A DNA stretch of 9,993 nt from CAZYCC01 sp964645985 (GCA_964645985.1 CAZYCC010000056.1:1-9993), one strand, 5' to 3'; shown: positions 1-6,012, numbered from the stretch's first letter. The notes: generated by a model from the letters alone, not told the origin. Program-made: numbers and translations.

Positions 1-8
1 GGGTTGTT

Positions 9-79
9 CACCCGTCGATTTTATCACCCGTTGTTTTTATCACCCTCCGGTCGGCGCTTTTTTCACTCGTTGTTTTTCG
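9..79. repeat. Degenerate 16-bp tandem repeat (CACCCGT-N3-T-run)
   Basis: Two adjacent 16-bp units, CACCCGTCGATTTTAT (9-24) and CACCCGTTGTTTTTAT (25-40), differ at only three positions. A third unit begins CACCC at 41 and then diverges, and a fourth, CACTCGTTGTTTTTCG, lies at 64-79. Further TACCCGTC and CACCCG fragments follow up to about 145. The array starts close to the window edge and may extend to the left. Its function is unknown. Confidence 0.55.
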
Positions 80-113
80 CACTTTTTTATTACCCGTCTT
101 ACCCGTCGATTTG

Positions 114-135
114 ACACCCGCCGAACGGTGTTTTT
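114..135 (+). terminator. Weak hairpin plus T-run, possible terminator
   Basis: ACACC (114-118) can pair with GGTGT (127-131) around an 8-nt loop, and the stem runs into TTTT (132-135). The stem is only five base pairs, so this is a weak candidate for ending a transcript that enters from the left. Confidence 0.25.
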
Positions 136-398
136 CCCACCCGCGAGGCGGCTTTGGTTCGGTTCGCGCCTGACCGGGTTCACTCCTCCCGCGCTCCTCG
201 CAAAAATTAAGCTACGGGGAAAAAACCCGCGCGGGGAACAAAATTTTTCCTTGGGCGGATCGCCCGCCGGCGCGGCATGGCGAGACTTTGTAAGGTGGTC
301 ATAGCCCCCCGCGCGCAGTAGGCAAACGACTACATTATGAGACCGTCAAAGCCGCGCCGATGAGACTGTTGTGAACCGCTTGCGAGCGCGGCAAACCT

Positions 399-420
399 CG
401 CCCCCGCGGGCGCGTTTTTT
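399..420 (+). terminator. Possible intrinsic terminator upstream of ctsR promoter
   Basis: CGCCC (399-403) pairs with GGGCG (408-412) around the loop CCGC. Two bases later comes a run of six T (415-420). The stem is short but all GC. It could insulate the ctsR promoter from transcription entering from the left. Confidence 0.45.
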
Positions 421-554
421 CACCGCGCGATGGTTCTCTTCCCCCTCGCTCTCTCGCCCCTGCCTTCAAAGTCGCGGTTTTCCCACCGCGCAAAGGCTCT
501 CTCGCTCCCGCCGTGATTTCTCTTGAAATTTTTTCGATTTTTCGCGAAAAGGGT

Positions 555-571
555 ATTGACATTCCCTGACC
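555..571 (-). promoter_or_regulatory. CtsR operator, minus-orientation, over the -35
   Basis: Read on the minus strand this is GGTCAGG-GAA-TGTCAAT, a tandem heptamer with a 3-nt spacer. It matches the known CtsR box (RGTCAAA-NAN-RGTCAAA) with a few deviations. It covers the -35 hexamer and shares its first ten bases with the operator at 593-609, to which it is inverted. Confidence 0.65.
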
Positions 572-584
572 TTTGTGATAGAAT
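556..584 (+). promoter_or_regulatory. Sigma-A promoter of ctsR-clpC
   Basis: A consensus -35 TTGACA (556-561) is separated by exactly 17 bases from a -10 TAGAAT (579-584), which predicts a start near A591. The -35 lies inside one CtsR box, and the second box begins just after the predicted start, so the promoter is placed for tight repression by CtsR. The nearest downstream gene start is ctsR at 1013, which implies a leader of roughly 420 nt. Confidence 0.85.
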
Positions 585-592
585 GGGGGCAA

Positions 593-609
593 GGTCAGGG
601 AAGGTCAAA
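593..609 (+). promoter_or_regulatory. CtsR operator, plus-orientation, at the transcript start
   Basis: GGTCAGG-GAA-GGTCAAA is a tandem heptamer with a 3-nt spacer. The second half and the NAN spacer match the Firmicutes CtsR box exactly, and the first half matches at five of seven positions. The box starts about two bases after the predicted transcription start, and ctsR is the next gene, so autoregulation is the natural reading. Confidence 0.85.
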
Positions 610-680
610 TAGGGGCGCCCCTCCCCGCCCCGCGCGCGGGCGCCGCCGCCCCCCGGACGAGTACGCCGCGCCGATGCTCG

Positions 681-706
681 CGGTCAGCTCGCGGGCAGAA
701 CGCGGG
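681..706 (+). repeat. Exact 26-nt direct repeat, copy 1
   Basis: This copy begins CGGTCAGCTCGCGGGCAG and is identical over 26 bases to 775-800. A shorter related segment (AACGCGGGCAGCT) occurs at 699-711, overlapping this copy, and again at 754-766. All copies lie in the ctsR leader. Confidence 0.85.
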
Positions 707-774
707 CAGCTCACGGACGGCTTGCAGGAAACCCGTGACGAGCCCATGGGTGAAACGCGGGCAGCTCTGACTTA

Positions 775-800
775 CGGTCAGCTCGCGGGCAGAACGCGGG
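775..800 (+). repeat. Exact 26-nt direct repeat, copy 2
   Basis: Identical over 26 bases to 681-706, offset by 94 nt. The start of this copy also forms the 3' arm of a small hairpin, CTGAC (767-771) with GTCAG (777-781). Confidence 0.85.
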
Positions 801-1012
801 TTTGCCTTTCCTCTTCCGTATTGCTCCCGCCGCGCGCGCCGTTCGGCTAAACAGGGGTTTTCCGGCCCCTCAATGCTCACGAGTCTCTTCCACCTGCTCG
901 CCCGAGCGCGATTTGCCGGGGAAACCTCGCGCGGCAGCGCACCTCCCGCGGCTCGCCCGGCGGAGTCATCGCTCCATGCCGCCCTATCTTCGCCCCCCTG
1001 TGACTTCGCCTT

Positions 1013-1480
1013 ATGCTTCTTTCCGATATTATCGAACAACTTCTCCTCGAGGAGATTGCGCGCTCGGGCGGGACTCTCGAACTGCGGCGCGGGGAGCTCG
1101 CGACGCGCGTCGGCTGCGCGCCGAGCCAGATCAACTATGTCATCGCCTCGCGCTTCACCCCGGCGGCAGGTTTCCTCGTCGAGAGCCGGCGCGGCGGCGG
1201 CGGATATGTCCGCATTACGCGCGTCCCGCTCGAGGGGCAGCCCGCGCTCTCATCGGTGCTCTCCTCGCTCGGCGAGCAGATCTCGCGCGAGGACGCGGCG
1301 TCTTTGCTGCGCACGCTCGAGAAGGGGGGACTGCTTACAGCGCGCGAGGGAGAACTGCTGCGCGCCGCTGTCAGTGACGCCGCGCTCTCCGCCGCTCCCC
1401 CCGAGACGCGGTGCGCCCTGCGCGCAGATCTTCTGCGCCGCTTCGTCCTCGTTCTCTCCCGGCGTGCGGGGGAAGGGTAG
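1013..1480 (+). CDS. ctsR: CtsR, transcriptional repressor of class III heat-shock genes
   Basis: This 155-residue protein matches the usual CtsR length (154 in Bacillus subtilis). CtsR binds tandem heptamer operators as a dimer and represses clp genes until heat inactivates it. Recognisable features, in order, are the N-terminal SDIIEQLLLEEI helix, the helix-turn-helix with PSQINYVIASRFT (37-49), the winged loop VESRRGGGGYVRI (56-68) containing the tetraglycine heat-sensing turn (61-64), and a C-terminal helical dimerisation and degradation region. The start is well fixed: an in-frame TGA lies at 1001-1003, and ATG 1013 is the first start after it, with alignment beginning at residue 4. No Shine-Dalgarno sequence precedes it, which is odd. 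The gene is first in a ctsR-clpC operon under CtsR boxes at 555-609. The adaptor and arginine-kinase genes mcsA and mcsB, common next to it, are missing. Confidence 0.95.
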   Translation: MLLSDIIEQLLLEEIARSGGTLELRRGELATRVGCAPSQINYVIASRFTPAAGFLVESRRGGGGYVRITRVPLEGQPALSSVLSSLGEQISREDAASLLRTLEKGGLLTAREGELLRAAVSDAALSAAPPETRCALRADLLRRFVLVLSRRAGEG

Positions 1481-1625
1481 TGGGTCTATCGCACCCGCTG
1501 CTCGGCAAGGATGATCGCCGCTCGGCATCGCTGCGCGGGCGGCGCGCGAAAAATGTTTTTTGAAAGCCACAGCGCCGGTCGGCGCATTACTTCATTTATC
1601 CATTTCCTAAATTTATTTCCAAATG

Positions 1626-1632
1626 AAAGGAG
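1626..1632 (+). promoter_or_regulatory. clpC ribosome binding site
   Basis: AAAGGAG lies 3 nt before ATG 1636 and 6 nt before the adjacent in-frame ATG 1639. The better spacing favours the second ATG as the real start, shortening ClpC by one residue. Confidence 0.7.
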
Positions 1633-1635
1633 TTT

Positions 1636-4104
1636 ATGATGGCAAATCAATTTGACGACAGCGCGCAGCGCGCGCTCAACGGGGCGCTCCTCGCGGCAAG
1701 CGAGATGGGCTCCAACTACATCGGCTCGGAGCACATTCTGCTCGGGCTGCTCTCGGCGCAGGGGAGCGCCGCGCAGCAGATTCTTTCATCGCGCGGCGTG
1801 ACGCGGGAGAAGATTCTCAAGCTGCTCGGCGTGCGTGAGAACGTGGCGGTCTCGGTTTACGGCCTGTCGAGCGGCGATATGACCCCGCGCACCCGCCGCA
1901 TCATCGAGCGCTCCGCCTTCGAGGCGACCCGCCTCGGGATGGAGCGCATTACCTCGGAGATTCTCCTGCTCTCGCTCATTAAGGAGAGTGACAGCATCGC
2001 GATGCGCCTGCTCACCGCGATGGGTGTCTCGGCGCGCGACCTCTACGGTGACATTCGCCGCTACCTGAGCGAGAACTCGCGCGACGGCGGCGGCGAGGAG
2101 AGCGATGACGACGAGGACGAGGAGGACGAGGATCCCCGTGTGCGACGCCGCGCCCGCGCGGGAGGCGGCGAGGGGCGCTACCTCAAAAAGTACGGCGTCG
2201 ATCTCACCTCGCAGGCGAAGAACGGCAAAATCGACCCCATTATCGGCCGGGAGGAGGAGACCGAGCGCGTTATTCAAGTGCTCTCCCGCCGCACAAAGAA
2301 TAACCCCTGCCTCATCGGCGAGCCGGGCGTCGGCAAAACGGCGGTTGTCGAGGGCTTAGCGCTTCGCATCGCGCGGGGGGAGGTCCCCGAGAATCTCGCC
2401 GGCAAGCGCATTTTGACGGTGGACCTCGCGGGGATGCTCGCCGGGGCGAAATACCGGGGCGAATTTGAGGAGAGAATGAAGGGCATCGTCTCCGAGGCGG
2501 AAAAGGACCCGGACGTCATTCTCTTTATCGACGAGGTGCACACTCTCGTCGGGGCGGGAGGCTCGGAGGGGGCGATTGACGCCGCGAATATCCTCAAACC
2601 CGCCCTCGCGCGAGGCGACCTGCGCCTCATCGGCGCGACGACCCTCTCCGAGTACCGCAAGTACATCGAGAAGGACGCCGCCCTCGCGCGCCGCTTCCTC
2701 GCGGTGACGGTCGGCGAGCCGACCCCGGACGAGGCGCTCGCCATTCTGCGGGGTCTGCGAGGGAAGTACGAGGAATTTCACAAGGTAAAGATCACCGATG
2801 AGGCGCTGCAAGCGGCGGTGCGCCTCTCGGTGCGCTACATCGGCGACAGGTACCTGCCGGACAAGGCGATCGACCTCATCGACGAGGCGGCATCCAAGAA
2901 GCGCATCTCTCTCTACCGCACCTCTCCCCGCGCCAAGGAGCTGGAGGAGAAGCTGCAGTCGGTGACGACCGAGAAGGAGCGGGCGATTGAGGCGCAGGAC
3001 TTCGAGCGGGCGGCGAACCTGCGTGCCGAGGAGCTGTCTTTGCGGCAGGAGAAGGAAAAGCGCGCCGAGGCGGGCGGCGAGAACTCGCTCTCGGTCACAG
3101 AGGAGGACATCGCCGACATCGTCACCAAGTGGACCGGCATCCCGGTGAAAAAGGTCGAGGGGGAGGAGGCGAACAACCTCCTGCGCCTCGAGGAAATCCT
3201 GCGCGAGCGGGTGATGGGGCAGGACGAGGCGGTTGCCGCTGTCGCGAAAGCCCTGCGGCGCGGGCGCGCGGGTCTGTCCGATCCGCACCGCCCGATCGCC
3301 TCCTTCCTCTTCCTCGGGCCAACCGGCGTTGGCAAGACCGAGACGGCAAAGGCAACCGCCGAGGCACTCTTCGGGGATGAGCGGGCGATGGTGCGCATCG
3401 ACATGTCGGAATATATGGAGAAGCACAGCGTCGCCAAGCTCATCGGGTCGCCTCCCGGCTATGTTGGCTACGAGGAGGGGGGTCTGCTCACCGAGAAGGT
3501 GCGCCGCCGCCCGTATACCGTTGTCCTCTTCGATGAAATCGAGAAGGCGCACCCCGACGTGTGGAATCTCCTCCTGCAAATCTTAGACGACGGCGTCCTC
3601 ACCGACGCGCACGGTGTCAACGTCGATTTCAAGAACACGGTCATCGTGATGACCTCGAACCTCGGCTCATCGGCTCTCGCCGATCGTAGCGGCCCGCTCG
3701 GCTTCACCACGAGCGGGGACGGCGAGAAGACCTCGCGCGACAAGGTAATGGAGACGGTGCGCGACACCTTCCGCCCGGAGTTCTTAGGGCGCCTTGACGA
3801 CATCATCCTCTTTGCCCCGCTCTCGGGAGATACGGTGCGGCAGATCGCCGCGAAGATGCTCACCTCCTTCGAGGAGCGGATGCGCGGGCTCGGCTATGAC
3901 CTCACGGTGGACGGCAGCGTCGCCGTGCTGATGGCGAGCGAGGGGTACGATCGGGTCTACGGCGCGCGCCCCCTGCGGCGCGCCATCCGCGAGAAAGTGG
4001 AGGACGAGCTCGCCACGGCGATCCTCGAGAACCGCTTCCGCCCGGGAGACCACATCCGCGCCACCGCTACCCCCGAGGGAAAGGTGGTGTTCGAGAAAGC
4101 GTGA
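1636..4104 (+). CDS. clpC: ClpC, AAA+ unfoldase of the ClpCP protease
   Basis: This 822-residue cytoplasmic Hsp100 ATPase unfolds substrates and threads them into ClpP. Domains in order: Clp N-domain with two repeats (about 5-75 and 80-148; E32 in GSEHILLG and E108 in TSEILLLS); an unusual acidic-then-basic linker (154-175, DDDEDEEDED followed by RVRRRARA); D1 ATPase with Walker A GEPGVGKT (228-235), pore loop KYRGEFE (272-278) and Walker B ILFIDE (295-300); a coiled-coil M domain with a UVR motif (about 436-475), which marks ClpC rather than ClpB or ClpA; D2 with Walker A GPTGVGKT (561-568), pore loop GSPPGYVGY (604-612) and Walker B VVLFDE (629-634). An LGF tripeptide (688-690) sits where ClpP-docking loops occur. 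Length is slightly above the roughly 810 typical. It lies 155 nt after ctsR with a strong ribosome binding site. ATG 1639 is an equally plausible start. Confidence 0.97.
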   Translation: MMANQFDDSAQRALNGALLAASEMGSNYIGSEHILLGLLSAQGSAAQQILSSRGVTREKILKLLGVRENVAVSVYGLSSGDMTPRTRRIIERSAFEATRLGMERITSEILLLSLIKESDSIAMRLLTAMGVSARDLYGDIRRYLSENSRDGGGEESDDDEDEEDEDPRVRRRARAGGGEGRYLKKYGVDLTSQAKNGKIDPIIGREEETERVIQVLSRRTKNNPCLIGEPGVGKTAVVEGLALRIARGEVPENLAGKRILTVDLAGMLAGAKYRGEFEERMKGIVSEAEKDPDVILFIDEVHTLVGAGGSEGAIDAANILKPALARGDLRLIGATTLSEYRKYIEKDAALARRFLAVTVGEPTPDEALAILRGLRGKYEEFHKVKITDEALQAAVRLSVRYIGDRYLPDKAIDLIDEAASKKRISLYRTSPRAKELEEKLQSVTTEKERAIEAQDFERAANLRAEELSLRQEKEKRAEAGGENSLSVTEEDIADIVTKWTGIPVKKVEGEEANNLLRLEEILRERVMGQDEAVAAVAKALRRGRAGLSDPHRPIASFLFLGPTGVGKTETAKATAEALFGDERAMVRIDMSEYMEKHSVAKLIGSPPGYVGYEEGGLLTEKVRRRPYTVVLFDEIEKAHPDVWNLLLQILDDGVLTDAHGVNVDFKNTVIVMTSNLGSSALADRSGPLGFTTSGDGEKTSRDKVMETVRDTFRPEFLGRLDDIILFAPLSGDTVRQIAAKMLTSFEERMRGLGYDLTVDGSVAVLMASEGYDRVYGARPLRRAIREKVEDELATAILENRFRPGDHIRATATPEGKVVFEKA

Positions 4105-4137
4105 CGGGTTTGATCCCGCCGCGCGATCGCAAACCCG
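4105..4137 (+). terminator. Hairpin directly after clpC stop, likely terminator
   Basis: CGGGTTTG (4105-4112) pairs perfectly with CAAACCCG (4130-4137), starting on the base after the clpC TGA. No clear T-run follows (CTCTATATG), so it may act as a weak terminator or a 3'-end stabiliser rather than a strong intrinsic terminator. Confidence 0.5.
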
Positions 4138-4170
4138 CTCTATATGCCCCATCGCAGCACGCGAAACCCC

Positions 4171-4207
4171 GCGCCGCGCAGTGAGCCGATAGCTCACCTC
4201 ACGGCGC
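4171..4207. other. Imperfect hairpin downstream of clpC
   Basis: GCGCCG (4171-4176) pairs with CGGCGC (4202-4207), and inside it GTGAGC (4181-4186) pairs with GCTCAC (4192-4197) around a 5-nt loop. The two stems are separated by a 4 by 4 internal loop. No T-run follows. It may be part of the 3' structure of the clpC transcript. Confidence 0.45.
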
Positions 4208-4402
4208 AGGCCTCGCCCCTCACGCGCTGTGTGGGCGCGACTTTTCCGGTGTTGTAGTGGTTAACTCGGCAACCGGAAATCGTCCGTCACTTGCTGCGTG
4301 GGCGGCGCGGCTTTCCTGCGAGCCACCCGGCCCGCGGTCGGGAAGTAGGGCGACCTCGGCTTCGCCCCGCGCAATCCAAAATCCCCTCTCCCTCCCCCAT
4401 CG

Positions 4403-4433
4403 CAGAAATCCCCCGCCCCGCGGGGGATTTCTG
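4403..4433. repeat. Perfect 13-bp inverted repeat (hairpin)
   Basis: CAGAAATCCCCCG (4403-4415) pairs perfectly with CGGGGGATTTCTG (4421-4433), leaving a 5-nt loop. There is no T-run on either side, so it is not a standard intrinsic terminator. Confidence 0.75.
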
Positions 4434-4479
4434 CCATTGCCACACCTCCCCCTGCACAAACCCGCCGCCGCTCCACTCG

Positions 4480-4553
4480 CCCTTGCGCAAACTTGTCTCC
4501 GCCGCGCCTACCTTCTCTATAAACCCTGCGCCGCTCCGCCCTCTTTTGCAAAC
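4480..4553. repeat. Imperfect direct repeat, about 63-bp period
   Basis: CTTGCGCAAAC (4480-4490) and CTTTTGCAAAC (4543-4553) are each preceded by similar GCCGCTCC-C-C-CC blocks (near 4465 and 4528), giving two diverged copies of a unit of about 35-40 bp. CACAAACCC and TATAAACCC segments lie upstream of each block. Copies are too diverged to be a recent duplication. Confidence 0.35.
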
Positions 4554-4578
4554 CCGACAAAACGCCGTTCCCCTCGCG

Positions 4579-4599
4579 TCCCCCCGTGCCGCGGGGGGA
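4579..4599. repeat. 8-bp G/C-run hairpin
   Basis: TCCCCCCG (4579-4586) pairs with CGGGGGGA (4592-4599) around a 5-nt loop. It has a short A-run on the right but no T-run to make a plus-strand terminator. Confidence 0.6.
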
Positions 4600-4698
4600 A
4601 AATGCTACGCCCTCGCTTTCGCTCTTGCGGTACGCCGGGGTGTTCCCCTCTCCGCACACCCGCTCTCTCGGCGGGGGATGCGCTGCCGCTCCCTCGCG

Positions 4699-4731
4699 AA
4701 AAACCCCGCCCACATCCGTGGGCGGGGTTTT
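4699..4731 (-). terminator. Intrinsic terminator of the tig-clpP-clpX-DUF624 cluster
   Basis: CCCCGCCCAC (4704-4713) and GTGGGCGGGG (4718-4727) form a perfect 10-bp stem with the 4-nt loop ATCC. On the minus strand the stem is followed by five T (complement of 4703-4699), about 20 nt after the DUF624 stop codon. T4 at 4728-4731 means it could also stop transcripts coming from clpC, so it may be bidirectional. Confidence 0.88.
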
Positions 4732-4747
4732 GCTCGCGCGGTGCGCG

Positions 4748-5887
4748 CTACTGCTCCGCTTCTTCTTTTTCTTTCGGGTTGCCGTTCTCGTCGTAGTAGG
4801 GGTCAACCATGATTTGCTTTATTTTCGGCCAAGCGGCGTAGGTCGTCGTGTAGAGGAGCAGACCTATCGTCAGGATGAAGGGCGCGATGAAGCCGAGCGG
4901 AAAGTATATAGTGAGCAGCAGGTAGTTGAGCAGGAGATAGGCGGCGCAGCCGAGCAGCGCCATCAGGTTGCGCTTGATACCGAGCAGCGAGAAAATCAGG
5001 CTGTTCTTCAGGATTTTGAATATCGACAGGTCAAAGGTGACGAGCAGCAGATACATATACATTCGCATCATCAGGTAAAATATCCCGATGAAGATCGCCG
5101 CCCAGAAGAGCACGCTCGAGAAGTATCCCGAAAGGTTCGCGTAAAAGTAGATGACATCGAAGACGATAACCGCGAGGAAGACGAGGTCGAAAATGCCGAG
5201 CAGCAGCCCCTGCCGGAAGTTGCGCTTAATTGTACCGATGAAGTCCTGCCAGATGAAGAGCGGCTCGCCCTTGACGATATTGCGAAAGAGAATGGCAACG
5301 CCGCAGTTGACAAGCCCGAAGGTAAAGAGCAGCCCAATTGCGCCGATACCGAGCAGGACATAGTCGGTTGTCGAGAAAATGCGCACGCTCGCCTGCACGC
5401 CGTGGATTCCGAAGAGCGCGGCGATGACCGGGTTGGGGTCGCCCGCCTGCATCGCGCCGTACAGCCCGGGGAAGAGCACCGACTGCGGCGAGGTGGCGTG
5501 CTCACTGAAAAAGCCGGCGAGCGCGAGGAAAATAAAGATGATGGGAAAATTTCCGATAACGAAGAGCAGGTTGAGCGAGAACATCCGCCCGAAGTTGCGC
5601 CGCAAAAGAGTAAAGTAAAAGCGCAGATTGCGCGGGCGGTCTACGTCCTCGTCCTTCTCCACGCCCTTGCCGTCTTTGTCGGGGTTGAAAAGGTTGTAGA
5701 GCGACCACTTGCGCTTCTTCGGCGCCGCCGCCTCGCGCGCGATTTCGTCCTCGCGCTCAAGGTCATCCAGGCGCACCGGACGCCGCTCCTCGCCGCTGCC
5801 CTCGCGCTCGTCTTTGTCTTGTTTTTTCACAGCTTTATCCCGAACCGTCCTCCGCCCCGCCGCCTCCGCCGCCCCGCGGGAAACCAT
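4748..5887 (-). CDS. DUF624 (YesL-like) integral membrane protein
   Basis: This is a predicted polytopic membrane protein of unknown function, 379 residues from the chosen ATG. A highly charged, probably disordered N-terminus (about 14-86, rich in K, E, D and R) precedes a tryptophan-containing segment and six hydrophobic segments (roughly 102-127, 176-201, 227-250, 257-284, 307-329 and 330-350). Segment 207-234, with GEPLFIWQDF and IKRNFRQG, and the later NSLIFSLLGIKRNL block resemble the DUF624/YesL family. That family is typically nearer 210 residues, so this is an extended member. The start is uncertain: GTG 5977, ATG 5887 and GTG 5830 are all in frame and none has a good ribosome binding site. 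The sequence before 5887 looks least like protein. It follows clpX by about 135 nt with no evident promoter and ends just before a strong terminator, so it may be co-transcribed with the clp genes. Confidence 0.8.
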   Translation of the reverse strand: MVSRGAAEAAGRRTVRDKAVKKQDKDEREGSGEERRPVRLDDLEREDEIAREAAAPKKRKWSLYNLFNPDKDGKGVEKDEDVDRPRNLRFYFTLLRRNFGRMFSLNLLFVIGNFPIIFIFLALAGFFSEHATSPQSVLFPGLYGAMQAGDPNPVIAALFGIHGVQASVRIFSTTDYVLLGIGAIGLLFTFGLVNCGVAILFRNIVKGEPLFIWQDFIGTIKRNFRQGLLLGIFDLVFLAVIVFDVIYFYANLSGYFSSVLFWAAIFIGIFYLMMRMYMYLLLVTFDLSIFKILKNSLIFSLLGIKRNLMALLGCAAYLLLNYLLLTIYFPLGFIAPFILTIGLLLYTTTYAAWPKIKQIMVDPYYDENGNPKEKEEAEQ

Positions 5888-6012
5888 CCTGCGCGCCCGC
5901 CGCCGCTCAAAACCCGCGCGTGAGGGGCAGTTCTTTCTCGGCAGGCAAGCGCAAAGCGGGCCTGCCGCGGGGAACACCCTGCCGCCGCGAGGGTGAACGC
6001 TCTTCTGCGCAA

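Larger units (their letters stand above)
1..540. other. Non-coding left-edge region
   Basis: No convincing coding region is present here. The reading frames that stay open are Arg/Pro/Gly-rich translations of GC-rich DNA, without a ribosome binding site or a recognisable domain. The first 150 bases alternate CACCCG-type motifs with T-runs. A terminator-like hairpin lies at 399-420, and the last 60 bases become AT-rich as they approach the ctsR promoter. The region may be the downstream flank of a gene beyond the left edge. Confidence 0.6.
591..1012 (+). other. Long GC-rich 5' leader of ctsR-clpC
   Basis: About 420 nt separate the predicted transcription start from the ctsR start codon. I see no supported gene in it. 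The frame open from 575 begins before the predicted transcript start, has no ribosome binding site, and ends at 850. An exact 26-nt direct repeat (681-706 and 775-800) is spaced by 94 nt, which is not a multiple of three and so argues against coding. Small hairpins can form at 767-781 (CTGAC/GTCAG) and 853-870 (AGGGG/CCCCT). A leader this long may carry RNA-level regulation, but none is recognisable. Confidence 0.55.
4208..4747. repeat. Non-coding, hairpin-rich intergenic stretch
   Basis: This lies between the convergent clpC and DUF624 genes and has no supported gene. Open frames here are Arg/Gly/Pro-rich shadows. It holds a series of inverted repeats: TTTCCGG (4243-4249) with CCGGAAA (4273-4279); a 13-bp stem at 4403-4433; a short GGGG/CCCC hairpin at 4637-4648; CCCGC/GCGGG at 4659-4675; an 8-bp stem at 4579-4599; and the terminator at 4699-4731. 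There is also an imperfect direct duplication at 4480-4553. The density of palindromes suggests a multicopy extragenic repeat element, but that is inference. Confidence 0.45.

Noticed and set aside
294..362. 5S rRNA-like words: GGTGGTCATAGC (294-305) and GCGCCGATG (354-362) at nearly the 5S-like distance of 60 nt, with a terminator-like hairpin at 399-420
   Set aside because: The conserved loop segment (CCGAAC and AAGTTAAG types) is absent, helix II cannot form because C-rich sequence would face C-rich sequence, and no 3' strand for helix I is visible. A search with the 5S covariance model would settle it.
748..760. GGGTGAAACGCGG in the ctsR leader resembles the T-box core (GGGTGG-ACCGCG)
   Set aside because: It lacks the central base pattern, no stem I or specifier loop and no T-run terminator follows, and a T-box on a heat-shock operon would be unexpected.
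575..850. Open plus-strand frame in the ctsR leader
   Set aside because: It begins before the predicted transcription start at a GTG without a ribosome binding site, and the repeats inside it are out of phase by 94 nt. The product has no recognisable domain.
802..1514. Long alternative frames overlapping ctsR
   Set aside because: They are Arg/Ala/Ser-rich shadows of GC-rich coding DNA; the CtsR frame has clear homology.
1481..1635. Possible internal promoter for clpC (TTGAAA at 1560-1565)
   Set aside because: The hexamer at the correct spacing is CGCATT, which is a poor -10; clpC is more likely read from the ctsR promoter.
2356..3579. 407-residue minus-strand frame within clpC
   Set aside because: It is a mirror frame of clpC caused by GC-rich third positions; ClpC motifs lie in the plus frame.
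4261..4806. Minus-strand open frame of about 180 residues between clpC and DUF624
   Set aside because: It runs through several hairpins and the terminator at 4699-4731, overlaps the DUF624 end, and gives a Gly/Arg-rich product without a domain; it is most likely repeat DNA.
4586..5923. 445-residue plus-strand frame opposite DUF624
   Set aside because: It reads through a terminator hairpin and is an antisense shadow; the minus-strand product has coherent transmembrane segments and family resemblance.
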